Source of the DNA: Mycobacterium szulgai
Lineage (GTDB): Bacteria; Actinomycetota; Actinomycetes; Mycobacteriales; Mycobacteriaceae
Assembly: GCF_002116635.1 (NCBI RefSeq)
Contig: NZ_LQPW01000049.1
Span: forward strand, 1-64,000
DNA: 64,000 bases
Direction of reading: 5' to 3'
Made by a program: the position numbers and the translations under genes. The notes under the pieces are model-generated. The model was not told the origin of the DNA. It did no database searches and saw only the letters and a program-made list of their open reading frames with translations. Below, one piece after another: positions 1 through 9,149 of this stretch (the stretch's first letter is position 1; every line of letters begins with the position of its first letter).

Positions 1-54
1 CAACTGTGAAGTGAGCCCGGGCGCGCTAGCGAGCCCGGGCTCACTTCACAGTTG
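1..54. repeat. Near-perfect 54-base palindrome at the window edge
   Basis: Bases 1-22 are the exact reverse complement of bases 33-54, and the ten-base centre contains a further 8-base palindrome (24-31), so only one base pair (23/32) is unpaired. The right arm is also the last recognisable coding sequence of the 13E12-type remnant that lies on the minus strand from here to about 645. The left arm is therefore an inverted copy of gene sequence. It starts exactly at base 1, so a fold-back at a contig end is as likely as a real hairpin. Confidence 0.9.
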
Positions 55-645
55 GCATCACAGGTCAAATACCGGCGGTCCTCGGCCGACAGCAGCGGAC
101 CCAGATGCAGCGCGGCGATGTGTTCCTTGACATCGAGATGGACCACCACGGTGGTGTGCTGGCCGTGGGGCCGGCCAGTGGCCTCAACATCCCATCCCGC
201 CTCGACCAGCCGCAGGAAGGCATCCACGGTGCTGGGCAGCGGAGGCCGCTGATGGGACCCGCCCTGGCGATTGCCGTGATCGCGCTTCCACTGCGCGAAC
301 AGCGCATCCAGATGAGATTGCAGGGCGGCGTCGAACTTGGCCGCCTCGACATGGGGAAGTTTGATCCGCCAGCAGGTGAACTCCTCATCGCTGCTCTTGG
401 TGATCGAGGGCTGCGGCGCGGGCGCGGGAGCCGGGTCGGGTCGTGGCTCCAGGCTGACCGCGGTGCGCAACTGGCTGACCGTGGCACTGCGCGCCAACTG
501 CGCGTAATGCTCATCAGACCCCGCGCCAGCGCGCGCCGCAACGACCCGACCTGATCCAGCGACAGCCGACCCTCCCGCATACCTTCAGCGCAGCGCGGAA
601 ACTCGTCCAGCCCGACAAGTCCGGGCCAGCCAGCTTCCAGTTCTC
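33..645 (-). pseudogene. 13E12-repeat-family (DUF222) protein fragment, frameshifted
   Basis: Read on the minus strand, the translation follows the DUF222 part of the mycobacterial 13E12 repeat proteins. It has a segment with LEPRPDPAPAPQPSITKS, a stretch ending HGQHTTVVVHLDV, then LHLGPLL and YLTCDANCEV. The reading frame breaks near 543-550. LSLDQVG is in one frame and VVAARAG in the next, which fits loss of one G from a G run. The 3' end, which in the family continues to an HNH nuclease domain, is missing: similarity stops at the edge palindrome. The 5' side runs straight into the MrpD remnant near 645. It is a dead piece of a repetitive, mobile-like element. The exact junction base is not certain. 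Confidence 0.75.
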
Positions 646-1400
646 CAACGTGGGCGGTGTCCTGCTCAGTCTGGTGTCTGGTTCCTCCTCCCCTCTGCTG
701 GGTTCTTCGCCGCCGTGCTGGCCGCTTGATACTTCTGCGTCACGGCCCCATCCGGTGAAACACCGCACACCGGCACGCGGCACCGCACCGGCGGTCGCCG
801 CCGCAACGCACACGAACAACGCCGAACCCCAACCCGAGCCGAGCACTTCCTCGCTCATCGACTTGCCCAGCGCAGTGCCGAACGGCGGCAGTCCGGCCAG
901 GGCAGCCGCTGCCACCAGATACAGCCCGCCGAGCACCCACTGGCCGCGCCCGCGCCCGGACAACTCCGGCTCATCGACCGTCTGGTAGCGATCCAGCAGG
1001 ACGCCCACCAGTAAGAACAGTGCCGACTTGGCGCCGGCATGGGCTATCACGTAGATGACGGTGCCGCCGATCGCGTCGGGGCGCAGGGAGGCCGCGGCGA
1101 CCAGGAGCAGTCCAAGGTGGCCGATCTTCGAGGAAGCCAGCAGCCGCTTGAGGTGCCGCTGCAACAGGCACATCACCGCTCCGATGACCGCCGTGACCAC
1201 CCCGACCACCCCGACCACCAAGAACGCCCACGATACCGCGGCACGTGGCGAGCCAGCTGGTGCCGCGCGCGACACCCGGTGGCTGCCGGCCAGCAGCACG
1301 CAGACCGTTACCAGGGGAACCGCGACCAGCAGCGGCAGGATCTGAGCAGCCGGGTCGCCGCGCGGTGCGGACAGCTCATCGGGGTCCAGCCTTGCGTGGC
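646..1400 (-). pseudogene. Remnant of Mrp/MnhD-type antiporter subunit D
   Basis: The minus-strand translation has the hallmarks of the proton-conducting NuoM/MrpD membrane family: MCLLQRHLKRLLASSKIGH, YVIAHAGAKSALFLLVG and LAGLPPFGTALGK. A short N-terminal piece (DPAAQILPLLVAVPLV) is joined directly to the region that normally lies about 300 residues in, so most of the middle of the protein has been deleted. The C-terminus runs out into the 13E12 fragment near 645. Intact MrpD has about 500 residues and some 14 membrane helices; here fewer than half could be made. It lies downstream of MrpC and MrpB remnants in the normal B-C-D order, so a whole operon has decayed. Confidence 0.7.
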
Positions 1401-1702
1401 GTTTGTGGATCTGAATCGCCGGCCGCCACCAGCAATGCCGTCACAGTCAGCCTGAATCACGATGTCGGTCACGTCATCGCTTGTACCACCGGGTCAACCA
1501 CGAGGTTTGGATGCGGCACGTTCGGCCCACTGAATCTCGGCGGCACGGAATCGCGCCGGAACCCCACGGCCAGCAGCACATAGGTGCCGAACTGGACCAC
1601 CGACAGGCACACCACTGCGTGAATCAGATTGCGGCTGCGGACAATTCCGAACGCTCTGATCAACACCAGCCAAGCCGCCACGCAGTAGGGATGGACACTC
1701 AC
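1401..1702 (-). pseudogene. Remnant of Mrp/MnhC-type antiporter subunit C (NuoK-like)
   Basis: From a GTG at 1702 the minus strand reads through FGIVRSRNLIHAVVCLSVVQ and a segment ending VVDPVVQAM, the pattern of the small NuoK-like MrpC subunit. It then hits a stop at 1469. The rest of the family C-terminus is still visible in other frames (VTDIVIQA, TVTALLVAA, IQIHKRHARLDPDELSA), which needs at least two more frame changes down to about 1401. The GTG overlaps the TGA that ends the MrpB remnant, as in a once translationally coupled operon. The product would be a truncated peptide of about 77 residues and is unlikely to work. Confidence 0.65.
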
Positions 1703-2085
1703 CGGCTGGCATCCTCCTTGACGCTGGTTATCTCCTGGGCGAGAAATTGCGTCAGCAACACCGTCATCCGGCAGGCCACCTCCACACCCACTGCGATGTT
1801 GGGCAGGGCCACCGATCCACCCGAAAACAGGTTGCCCAGCGTGCCGGTCGGCAATAGATGCTGTAGAAACACCCCCGCCGGCCACCACCCCGGCCAGCCC
1901 GATCATCACGAGCGCCGCCGCCCCAGCGCGTCCCCGATATCGAAGACGTTGACCGGCCGCAGCCGGTCCAAGGCTCTGAAACTTCCTGTGACATAGAGCG
2001 AATGCAAACCTGCGGCCGACACCACGCCGCCCTGGAACCCGCCGCCGGGCGTCAGACCTCCTCTGCTCGTGACCCGCAAGCAGTG
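1699..2085 (-). pseudogene. Remnant of Mrp/MnhB-type antiporter subunit B
   Basis: The minus-strand translation begins near 2085 with GGLTPGGGFQGGVV, the conserved entry of MrpB. It continues through VNVFDIGDALGAAALVMIG to a run of G around 1867-1872, where the frame changes. The family sequence then resumes as HLLPTGTLGNLFSGG and NIAVGVEVACRMTVLLTQF and ends with a TGA at 1699-1701. The N-terminal helix of a normal MrpB is absent; amiC begins its stop codon 75 bases further on. It is a frameshifted and 5'-truncated pseudogene. No MrpA, E, F or G remnants were recognised here. Confidence 0.65.
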
Positions 2086-2160
2086 AAATTGCCCGCGATG
2101 AGGCGGGTAGAACCGAGGCGCGAAAAGCCGTGGGTCCGAGGGCTCAGCAGGACAGGTGGT

Positions 2161-3564
2161 TCAGGAGGTGTGAATCCGGACCCAGGGCCGGGCCTCTTCG
2201 AGCTCATAGGCCAGCTCCAGCAGCCGGGCCTCATGACCGATATCGGCTGAGAGCATCATGCCGACCGGGAGGCCATCCGCGGATTGGGCCAGCGGAAGCG
2301 AAATCGCAGGATCCCCGGTCACGTTCTGCAGCGGCGTGAACGCGACCCAGTTGGACAGCCGATCGAGCACCTGCTGGTAGTCGTTGGGCGCCAGGTAACC
2401 GACCTGCGGGGTCACCTCGGCGAGTGTCGGCGTGAGCAGGGCGTCGTAACCGGCGAAGAACTGCGCGCTGCGCCGGTGCAGCCAGCGCAGCCGCGTGATC
2501 GCCAGCGGCAGCCGGTGGAGGTTGCGCTTGGTGTGCCGGGCCAGCCCCAGCGTCAGCGTGTCCAGCCGGGTGCGGTCAAAGGTGTTGCCGAATGTGCGGC
2601 GCCCGGTGGCGATCTGGCCCAGCGCCAGCAGACCCCAATACAGCACGAAATCGTCGACGAAGCTGGCCGGCACCCAGGTGTTGTCGATGTATTCGACGCG
2701 ATGGCCAAGTTCCTCCAACAGCGCGGCGGCCTTCAAGGTCAATTCCCGTACTTCCGGACTCGCGTCGCGCTGGACCGAATTGGTAACCACCGCGATCTTG
2801 AGCCGTTGCTTGCCCGGCCGGGTCACGTCGCCGATCGGCGGCAGTTTGGGGTTGCTCCAAATGCGCTCGGCCTCCCGGTAGCAGGCCGCCGTATCACGGA
2901 CGGAACGGGTTACCACGCCGTTGGCCACGATGCTCACCGGCAGCCGCTGATACTCCGGGTCCAGCGGCATCCGTCCGCGCGATGGCTTGAGGCCCACCAG
3001 TCCATTGCAGGCGGCCGGGATGCGAATGGAACCGCCGCCGTCGTTGGCGTGTGCGATCGGCACCACGCCGGCAGCGACGAACGCCCCCGATCCCGACGAC
3101 GAGGCGCCCGCGGTGTGGTCGGGGTTCCACGGATTACGCACCGGTCCCAGCCGGGGATGTTCGGCGGCGGCGCTGAAACCGAACTCCGACATCTGCGTTT
3201 TGCCCAGCGCCACCAGACCACTGCCCAGCAACACACGGGTTATCTCGCTGTCGGCGGCCGCCGGGTAGGGCTGCCACGCGTCGGTGCCGTGCATCGACGG
3301 CAGTCCGGCGACCTTGACGTTGTCCTTGATGAACGTCGGCACCCCGCTGAAGAACCCCTCCACGTCGCGCGACGCAGCGGCACGCGCTTGATCGAAAGCC
3401 GCGTACGCCAAGCCGTTGAGCGTGGGATCGACCGCTTCGGCGCGCGCGATGGCGGCGTCGACGAGTTCGGCCCGGCTGACTCGACCCGAGCGGATCTCCT
3501 CGGCTAGAGCGACCGCGTCGAGGTCACCTAGGGCATCGTCTCCGAAAGCGTGTATGCGGGGCAT
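2161..3564 (-). CDS. amiC: Amidase, amidase-signature family (AmiC-like)
   Basis: This is a 467-residue cytoplasmic hydrolase of the amidase-signature family, which cleaves carboxamides. The Ser-cisSer-Lys triad is visible: Lys80 in FIKDN, cis-Ser156 in the Gly/Ser-rich signature (GASSSGSGAF), and the nucleophile Ser179 in DGGGSIRIPA. Length is normal and the ORF looks intact. The physiological substrate is not shown by the sequence. The gene is the ortholog of M. tuberculosis Rv2888c by position, 20 bases downstream of tsf and in the same direction, so it may be read with rpsB-tsf. Its 3' side abuts the decayed antiporter DNA, which marks the edge of the conserved block. Confidence 0.93.
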   Translation of the reverse strand: MPRIHAFGDDALGDLDAVALAEEIRSGRVSRAELVDAAIARAEAVDPTLNGLAYAAFDQARAAASRDVEGFFSGVPTFIKDNVKVAGLPSMHGTDAWQPYPAAADSEITRVLLGSGLVALGKTQMSEFGFSAAAEHPRLGPVRNPWNPDHTAGASSSGSGAFVAAGVVPIAHANDGGGSIRIPAACNGLVGLKPSRGRMPLDPEYQRLPVSIVANGVVTRSVRDTAACYREAERIWSNPKLPPIGDVTRPGKQRLKIAVVTNSVQRDASPEVRELTLKAAALLEELGHRVEYIDNTWVPASFVDDFVLYWGLLALGQIATGRRTFGNTFDRTRLDTLTLGLARHTKRNLHRLPLAITRLRWLHRRSAQFFAGYDALLTPTLAEVTPQVGYLAPNDYQQVLDRLSNWVAFTPLQNVTGDPAISLPLAQSADGLPVGMMLSADIGHEARLLELAYELEEARPWVRIHTS

Positions 3565-3584
3565 ATATGTGACGCTAGCGCCGC

Positions 3585-4400
3585 CTAGGCCTGACCGACC
3601 TCAAACCGCACAAACCGCGTCACTGTCACCCCCGCCTCGTCGAGCAGGGCCTTGACCGTCTTCTTGTTGTCGGACACCGACGGCTGTTCGAGCAACACGG
3701 TGTCCTTGAAGAAGCCGGTCACGCGGCCTTCGACGATCTTGGGCAGCGCCTGCTCCGGCTTGCCTTCAGCCTTGGCGGTCTCCTCGGCGATGCGCCGCTC
3801 GGTGGCCACGACGTCCTCGGGCACCTCATCGCGGGTGAGGTAGCGGGCCTTGAGCGCGGCGATCTGCAGGGCGACCGCGTGCGCGGCCTCTGCATTGTCG
3901 CCGCTGTACTCGACCAGCACCCCCACCGCCGGCGGCAGGTCGGCAGAGCGCCGGTGCAGGTAGGTCTCCACGGTCCCGTCGAAGATCGCCACCCGGCGCA
4001 GTTCCAGCTTTTCGCCGATCTTCGCCGACAACGCAGCGACGGCCTCTTCAACCGTCTCGTCGCCGGTCTTGGCGGCCTTGAGCGCGTCGACATCCGTGGC
4101 CTTCGAGGACACGGCGGCTTCCACGACCTTATTGGCCAGCTGCTGGAACTCGGCGTTCTTGGCGACGAAGTCCGTCTCGCAGTTCAACTCGATCAGCGCG
4201 CCGCCCTTGGCCGCGACCAGCCCCTCGGCCGTTGCCCGCTCAGCACGCTTGCCGACATCCTTGGCACCCTTGATCCGCAGGGCCTCGACGGCCTTGTCGA
4301 AGTCGCCATCGGTTTCGACCAGGGCGTTCTTGCAGTCGAGCATGCCGGCGCCGGTCAGCTCCCGAAGTCGCTTGACGTCGGCAGCGGTGTAGTTCGCCAA
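3585..4400 (-). CDS. tsf: Translation elongation factor EF-Ts
   Basis: EF-Ts is the nucleotide exchange factor that recycles EF-Tu from GDP to GTP during translation. The 271-residue protein has the N-terminal UBA-like domain (residues 1-50, [19 protein letters not shown]) and the core with the EF-Tu-contacting TDFV motif at 76-79, followed by the usual two core subdomains. The length is normal for mycobacteria. It lies 12 bases downstream of rpsB, the near-universal rpsB-tsf operon, and its ATG is preceded by a purine-rich site (GGAAGG). Confidence 0.98.
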   Translation of the reverse strand: MANYTAADVKRLRELTGAGMLDCKNALVETDGDFDKAVEALRIKGAKDVGKRAERATAEGLVAAKGGALIELNCETDFVAKNAEFQQLANKVVEAAVSSKATDVDALKAAKTGDETVEEAVAALSAKIGEKLELRRVAIFDGTVETYLHRRSADLPPAVGVLVEYSGDNAEAAHAVALQIAALKARYLTRDEVPEDVVATERRIAEETAKAEGKPEQALPKIVEGRVTGFFKDTVLLEQPSVSDNKKTVKALLDEAGVTVTRFVRFEVGQA

Positions 4401-4412
4401 TGGTCAGCCTTC

Positions 4413-5252
4413 CTATGAGGGGTCGGTCGTGGGTTCGGTGTCGCCTGCGGCCGGGTCGGCTGTCGCTGCGGCGGTTGCCGTTGCGGACGCCAGCAGCTCC
4501 TGCTCCCATTCGGCCAACGGCTCGGCCGCATCGGCCTCCGGCTTGCCGTCGCCGCGGCCCAGCCCGGCACGGGCCTGCAAGCCCTCGGCGACCGCGGAGG
4601 CGATCACCTTGGTCAGCAGGGCCGCCGAACGAATCGCGTCGTCGTTGCCCGGGATCGGGTAGTCGACCTCGTCGGGGTCGCAGTTGGTGTCCAGGATCGC
4701 GATGACCGGGATGCCCAGTTTGCGGGCCTCGCCGACGGCGATGTGCTCCTTGTTGGTGTCGACGACCCAGATCGCCGATGGCACCTTGGCCATGTCGCGG
4801 ATACCGCCGAGGGACCGCTCCAGCTTGTTCTTCTCCCGGGTCAGGCCCAGGATCTCCTTCTTGGTGCGGCCCTCGAAGCCGCCGGTCTGCTCCATGGCCT
4901 CAAGTTCCTTGAGCCGCTGCAGCCGCTTGTGCACGGTGGAGAAGTTGGTGAGCATGCCGCCCAGCCAGCGCTGGTTCACATACGGCATGCCGACGCGGGT
5001 CGCTTCGGCGGCGACGGACTCCTGCGCCTGCTTCTTGGTGCCGACGAACAGCACCGATCCACCGTGGGCGACGGTCTCTTTGACGAACTCGTACGCCTTG
5101 TCGATGAAGGTCAGCGTCTGCTGCAGATCGATGATGTAGATGCCGTTGCGGTCGGTGAAGATGAACCGCTTCATCTTGGGATTCCAGCGACGGGTCTGAT
5201 GCCCGAAGTGGGTGCCGCTGTCAAGCAGCTGCTTCATGGTTACAACAGCCAT
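4413..5252 (-). CDS. rpsB: 30S ribosomal protein S2
   Basis: S2 of the small ribosomal subunit, 279 residues from the ATG at 5252. The frame stays open upstream to 5351, but the conserved S2 N-terminus ([19 protein letters not shown]) and a Shine-Dalgarno-like GAGAAAAGGAA just upstream decide the start. Signature stretches such as [11 protein letters not shown] and [15 protein letters not shown] are present. After the S2 core the C-terminus is a low-complexity Ala/Thr/Pro tail, as usual in mycobacteria. It is the first gene of rpsB-tsf. A leader hairpin lies about 70-100 bases upstream of the start. Confidence 0.97.
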   Translation of the reverse strand: MAVVTMKQLLDSGTHFGHQTRRWNPKMKRFIFTDRNGIYIIDLQQTLTFIDKAYEFVKETVAHGGSVLFVGTKKQAQESVAAEATRVGMPYVNQRWLGGMLTNFSTVHKRLQRLKELEAMEQTGGFEGRTKKEILGLTREKNKLERSLGGIRDMAKVPSAIWVVDTNKEHIAVGEARKLGIPVIAILDTNCDPDEVDYPIPGNDDAIRSAALLTKVIASAVAEGLQARAGLGRGDGKPEADAAEPLAEWEQELLASATATAAATADPAAGDTEPTTDPS

Positions 5253-5319
5253 TGTCGGCCATTCCTTTTCTCGGTTGTCGCCCGGCATCGGGTGAGGCCG
5301 GGCCCTGGTGTCTGCGGCG

Positions 5320-5351
5320 ATGCCGGACCCTGTTAAGGGACCGCCCGGCAT
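5320..5351 (-). promoter_or_regulatory. Hairpin in the rpsB leader
   Basis: Bases 5320-5326 (ATGCCGG) pair with 5345-5351 (CCGGCAT), and inside them CCC at 5328-5330 pairs with GGG at 5337-5339 around a TTAACA-type loop. The structure lies in the 218-base divergent gap between rpsB and the M23 peptidase gene, on the rpsB side. It could be an autoregulatory ribosomal-protein leader or simply local structure. No known S2-leader consensus was recognised. Confidence 0.4.
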
Positions 5352-5470
5352 GCGATGCGAACTCCTAGTGCAACGGGAGTCGCGGTGCAGACACGCGAAG
5401 TCAGCCCACTGATGCGAGCTGCGTGCAGAAGTTTACACCGCACCAACTGGTGGTTTGTCCACAGCGGTGA

Positions 5471-6031
5471 GTGGCCTCGCCGCGGTGGATGCACTGGACT
5501 GACCGGGTGCGACGGATGGTGCTGCTTTTGTGCTGGGCGCTGATCTGCGCGCCGCCCGCTAGAGGCGACGATGTGCGGCTGGACTGGCCACTGCGGCCGC
5601 CGCCGGACGTCGTCGGTGCCTTCGACGCGCCGTTTCCAGATTGGCATCCCGGACATCGCGGTGTGGACTTGACCGGAGTCGCAGGTCAGCCGGTGTATGC
5701 GGCCGGTGAAGCGACGGTGGTGTTCGCCGGAATGCTGGCCGGGCGCCCGGTCGTTTCGCTGGCGCACCCCGGTGGCCTGCACACCAGCTACGAGCCGGTG
5801 CGCGCGAGGGTACGGGCCGGTCAGCAGGTGACGGCGCAGACTGCGATCGGGGAGCTGGTGGCCGGGCATCCGGGCTGCCCGGCTCAGGCATGTCTGCATT
5901 GGGGCGCCATGTGGGGCCCGGCTTCGCGCGCTGACTATGTCGATCCGCTGGGCCTGCTGGCGACCACGCCGATACGGCTCAAACCGCTCGACGGCCTCGA
6001 GCACGCATCGGGTGCGCATTTACGGCCTTGA
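5471..6031 (+). CDS. Exported M23-family (LytM-type) peptidase
   Basis: A secreted zinc metallopeptidase-like protein of 186 residues. After a basic start (RVRR) comes a hydrophobic segment (MVLLLCWALICA) with an Ala-Arg-Gly type signal cleavage site near residue 32, then an M23 domain. The metal and active-site motifs are visible: HRGVD (HxxxD) and LHWG (HxxG). This family cleaves peptidoglycan cross-links, or scaffolds other hydrolases when degenerate; both motifs are kept here. The start is taken as the GTG at 5471; an ATG at 5489 is an alternative. It is divergent from rpsB and convergent with xerC. The ortholog is Rv2891. Confidence 0.85.
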   Translation: MASPRWMHWTDRVRRMVLLLCWALICAPPARGDDVRLDWPLRPPPDVVGAFDAPFPDWHPGHRGVDLTGVAGQPVYAAGEATVVFAGMLAGRPVVSLAHPGGLHTSYEPVRARVRAGQQVTAQTAIGELVAGHPGCPAQACLHWGAMWGPASRADYVDPLGLLATTPIRLKPLDGLEHASGAHLRP

Positions 6032-6033
6032 AA

Positions 6034-6112
6034 GTGCGTTTATGGCGGCCGACAGGCCAGAATCCCACCCTCAGTACACACTCGAAGCCGCCTGCGCACA
6101 CTCGACGGTTAG
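6034..6112. repeat. Short intergenic repeat, copy 1
   Basis: The convergent gap between the M23 gene and xerC has a GTGCGTTTATGGCGGCC segment, then TACACACTCGAAGCCGCC and a second GCACACTCGA. A similarly arranged sequence (AGAGTGCGCTCAGGGCG ... TACACACTCGAAGACGACG) lies at 12333-12400. The two halves of each copy are roughly complementary (GTGCG against CGCAC and GTGTA), so each could fold. They look like members of one short mycobacterial intergenic repeat family. Confidence 0.45.
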
Positions 6113-6126
6113 GCCCGTTGGGCGCA

Positions 6127-7035
6127 CTACGCGCGCGGATGTGCCTGATCGTGCACCGCCCGCAACCGGTTCACCGCGACATGGGTGTAGAGCTGCGTGG
6201 TGGCCAGACTGGAATGGCCGAGCAATTCTTGAACGACCCGCAGGTCAGCGCCGCCTTCGAGGAGATGAGTGGCCGCGCTGTGCCGCAATCCGTGCGGCCC
6301 CATGTCGGGCGCGCCATCCACTGCGCCAACCGTCTGGTGCACGACCGTGCGCGCCTGCCGCACGTCGAGGCGCCGGCCCCGCGCGCCCAGCAGCAACGCC
6401 GGCCCGGACTCCGCGGTTACCAGCGCCGGACGGCCGTCGGCCAGCCAGGCGCGCAACGCTTCGGCGGCCGGCTGCCCGAATGGCACCGTGCGCTGTTTGT
6501 TGCCCTTACCGAGTACTCGCAGCACCCGATGCCCGGTGTCGATGTCGTCGACATCTAAGCCGCACAGTTCGCTCACCCGGATCCCGGTGGCATACAAGAA
6601 TTCGACGATCAGCCGGTCTCGCAACGCCAGCGGATCGCCTTGCTGAGCACCGGATTTCGCGGCGGTCATGGCCGCCAGCGCCTGATCCTGCCGCAGCACC
6701 GCCGGCAGGGTTCGATGCGCCTTGGGCACTTGGAGTCGAGCGGCGGGATCGCTGGCCAACAGGTTGCGGCGCGCGGCCCACGCGGTGAAGGCCTTGACCG
6801 CCGAGGTGCGCCGAGCCAGCGTCGTCCGCGCGGCCCCGGCGCCGGCGGCAGCTGCCAGCCACGCGCGCAGGTCCGGCAGGCTCAGTCCGTCCAGTGCAGC
6901 GCCACGATCGGCGAGGAATGCCAGCAGCGAGCGCAGGTCGCCCAGATACGCGCGCCGGGTGTGTGCCGAGCGGCCGCACTGGAGTTCCAGGTATTCGTCG
7001 AACTCCTCGAGGATCGCCTCGCTGTTATCGGGCAC
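6127..7035 (-). CDS. xerC: Tyrosine recombinase XerC
   Basis: A tyrosine recombinase that with XerD resolves chromosome dimers at dif. The 302-residue protein has an N-terminal SAM-like core-binding domain (residues about 5-90) and a catalytic domain. The catalytic set is complete: Arg153 (GIRVSEL), Lys177 (GKGNK), His248 and Arg251 (HGLRH), His274 (LGHSS) and nucleophile Tyr283 (QLYTH). Length is normal. No phage or island genes flank it, so it is the housekeeping enzyme rather than an integrase. Between it and viuB this genome has an extra oxidase gene. Confidence 0.95.
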   Translation of the reverse strand: MPDNSEAILEEFDEYLELQCGRSAHTRRAYLGDLRSLLAFLADRGAALDGLSLPDLRAWLAAAAGAGAARTTLARRTSAVKAFTAWAARRNLLASDPAARLQVPKAHRTLPAVLRQDQALAAMTAAKSGAQQGDPLALRDRLIVEFLYATGIRVSELCGLDVDDIDTGHRVLRVLGKGNKQRTVPFGQPAAEALRAWLADGRPALVTAESGPALLLGARGRRLDVRQARTVVHQTVGAVDGAPDMGPHGLRHSAATHLLEGGADLRVVQELLGHSSLATTQLYTHVAVNRLRAVHDQAHPRA

Positions 7036-7068
7036 TTGTTCACAGTCGCAGGCAGCACGGCCCCGGGC

Positions 7069-8229
7069 TCAGCCGACGCGCCGCAATGTGTCCGGGGTGA
7101 GATCTTTGCGCTTGGGGTATCCGTCGACGGCCATGATCAGGTCGGTTTCGGCGAGCAGCATGCGCAGCACATGCACGATGCCGTCGACGCCGCCCAGGGC
7201 CAGGCCGTAAGCGTACGGCCGCCCGACGCCGACGGCGGTTGCGCCCAGCGCGAGCGCCTTGATGACATCGGCGCCGCTGCGGATGCCCGAGTCGAACAGC
7301 ACCGGCAACCCGTCGGCCGCCTCGACCACGCCGGGCAGGCAGTCCACCGCGGGCAAGCCGCCGTTGGCCTGCCGGCCGCCGTGGGTGGAGCAGTAGATGC
7401 CGTCGACGCCGCCGTCCTTGGCGCGCCGGGCGTCGTCGGGATGGCAGATGCCCTTGAGAATCAGCGGCAGGTCGGTCAGCGAACGCAACCAGCCCAGGTC
7501 GTCCCAGGTCAACGGCGCTCCGAAGATTTGCGCCCAGCGCAGCGTGGCGCCCTGCGGGTCTTCCTCGGGCGGGCGCTGCAGGCTGGCCCGGAAGACGGGG
7601 TCGCTGAAATAGTTGGCCAGGCAATGGCCGCGCAGCTGGGGGAAGTTAGCGGTGCTCAAATCGCGGGGCCGCCAGCCGGTGACCCAGGTGTCGAGTGTGA
7701 CGACGATGCCTTTATAGCCGGCGGCTTCGGCACGCTGGACCAGGCTGGCCGCCACCTCGCGGTCGGTGGGGGTATACAGCTGGAAAAACCCTGGGGTGTC
7801 GCCGAATTCGGCGGCGACGTCTTCCATGGGGTCCACAGTCAGCGTCGAGGCCACCATCGGGACGCCGGTGTGGGCGGCCGCGCGTGCGGTGGCCAGGTCG
7901 CCGTGGCCGTCCTGGGCGCACAGCCCGATCACTCCGATCGGCGCCATGAACAGCGCAGAGGGCAGTGTCAAGCCGAACATCTCGACGGTGAGGTCACGAT
8001 CGGTAGCCCCGACGAGCATGCGCGGCATCAGGCCCCACCGATCGAAGGCATCCCGATTGACGCGCTGGGTGCGCTCGTCGCCGGCTCCGCCGGCGACGTA
8101 CGACCACACCGACGGCGGCAATGCCATCTCGGCCTTGGCCTCCAATTCCGCGAACGCCATCGGCAGCTGCGGCACTATCCCGGCCAGGCCCTGGAAGTAG
8201 ATCTCGATCTGGTAGTCCCCGAACGCCAT
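7069..8229 (-). CDS. Lactate 2-monooxygenase-like FMN enzyme
   Basis: An FMN-dependent alpha-hydroxy-acid oxidase of 386 residues, closest in my memory to M. smegmatis lactate 2-monooxygenase, which turns L-lactate and O2 into acetate, CO2 and water. Shared features are the N-terminal [18 protein letters not shown] with Tyr44, LKG with Lys259, and the catalytic His283 and Arg286 in [13 protein letters not shown], plus a long C-terminal tail ending YPKRKDLT. The usual Asn before the catalytic His is Thr282. The gene sits between xerC and viuB in the same direction. It has no counterpart at this place in M. tuberculosis, so it is an insertion here or a loss there. Other 2-hydroxy acids are possible substrates. 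Confidence 0.85.
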   Translation of the reverse strand: MAFGDYQIEIYFQGLAGIVPQLPMAFAELEAKAEMALPPSVWSYVAGGAGDERTQRVNRDAFDRWGLMPRMLVGATDRDLTVEMFGLTLPSALFMAPIGVIGLCAQDGHGDLATARAAAHTGVPMVASTLTVDPMEDVAAEFGDTPGFFQLYTPTDREVAASLVQRAEAAGYKGIVVTLDTWVTGWRPRDLSTANFPQLRGHCLANYFSDPVFRASLQRPPEEDPQGATLRWAQIFGAPLTWDDLGWLRSLTDLPLILKGICHPDDARRAKDGGVDGIYCSTHGGRQANGGLPAVDCLPGVVEAADGLPVLFDSGIRSGADVIKALALGATAVGVGRPYAYGLALGGVDGIVHVLRMLLAETDLIMAVDGYPKRKDLTPDTLRRVG

Positions 8230-8263
8230 GCGTCGAGAATGCCAGCCGTTACGCGCTATGACG

Positions 8264-9115
8264 CTACTGAGCCCCGGCCTCCGCTTCAGCCAGTTCCTTC
8301 TTCCACTGCCTGAACGTCTCTTCGGTGCGCCCGCGCCGCCAGTAGCCGGAGATCGACGAGGCCCACTTCGCTTCTACGCCCCGCGTTTTGCGAATGTAAG
8401 GACGCAGGTTGTGCATGACGGCCTGCGCCTCACCGTGAATGAAGACCTGGACCTTTCCCGGCAGCCACTGTGCGGTGGTCACCGCCTCGACCAGCGGCGC
8501 GTGATCACCGGCGCGGTCCTCGGGTACCAGATCGGCGCGGCCGCCGCGGTATACCCAGTTCACTTCGACGGATTCGGGCGCGGTCAGGGCAATCTCGTCA
8601 TCGGGGCCGGCGACTTCGATGAATGCCTTGCCGATTGCATTGGCCGGCAACGCTTCCAGCGCGGTGGCGATGGCGGGCAGGGCGGATTCATCGCCGGCCA
8701 ACAGATGCCAGTCGGCGGCCGGATCGGGTGCGTAGGCGCCGCTAGGTCCCATCAGGTAGATCGGCTGGCCGGGTTGTGCTGCGGCCGCCCATTGGCCGGC
8801 GACGCCGTGATCGCCGTGCGTCACAATGTCCAGGGCGATCTGCCGGGCGGCCGGGTCGACGCGGCGAACGGTGATGGTGCGCACCGACGGCCGCTTCTGC
8901 GGGGGTAGGTCGGCAAAGCTGTCGATCGTCAACGGCTGAGGTAGCGCGGCGACCTCGACATCGTCGGCGACGAACACCAACTTGACGTAGGAATCGGTGA
9001 AGTCACTGGGAGTGAAGCCATCGAAGCCCTTGCCGCCAATCAGCACCCGCACCATGTGCGGCGCCAGTTGTTGGGTACCGACGACTTCAAAGCCCTGCAC
9101 GGGTCGACCCGCCAC
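8264..9115 (-). CDS. viuB: Siderophore-interacting FAD-binding protein (ViuB-like)
   Basis: A 283-residue member of the siderophore-interacting protein family. These flavoprotein reductases release iron from ferric siderophores in the cytoplasm. An N-terminal FAD-binding barrel (residues about 8-130, with RTITVRRVD and [11 protein letters not shown]) is followed by the SIP NAD(P)H-binding-like domain ([12 protein letters not shown], then a C-terminal [12 protein letters not shown]). It matches Rv2895c by position. The upstream gap to dprA is only 34 bases; no IdeR-like operator was recognised in it. A role in mycobactin or carboxymycobactin iron release is inferred from the family. Confidence 0.88.
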   Translation of the reverse strand: MAGRPVQGFEVVGTQQLAPHMVRVLIGGKGFDGFTPSDFTDSYVKLVFVADDVEVAALPQPLTIDSFADLPPQKRPSVRTITVRRVDPAARQIALDIVTHGDHGVAGQWAAAAQPGQPIYLMGPSGAYAPDPAADWHLLAGDESALPAIATALEALPANAIGKAFIEVAGPDDEIALTAPESVEVNWVYRGGRADLVPEDRAGDHAPLVEAVTTAQWLPGKVQVFIHGEAQAVMHNLRPYIRKTRGVEAKWASSISGYWRRGRTEETFRQWKKELAEAEAGAQ

Positions 9116-9149
9116 TTGTCCTCCTGTCTAGTACCCAACCCGCAGTCGA

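Noticed and set aside
1..54. Intrinsic terminator
   Set aside because: No U run follows on either strand, and the right arm is coding sequence of the 13E12 remnant, so an inverted copy or artefact explains it better.
6127..7035. Phage integrase marking an island
   Set aside because: Conserved place and length fit the housekeeping XerC, and no attachment-site duplication or phage genes were seen.
7069..8229. LldD-type L-lactate dehydrogenase or MftD
   Set aside because: The N-terminal and C-terminal segments match lactate 2-monooxygenase as remembered, not the membrane-linked dehydrogenase or the mycofactocin enzyme.
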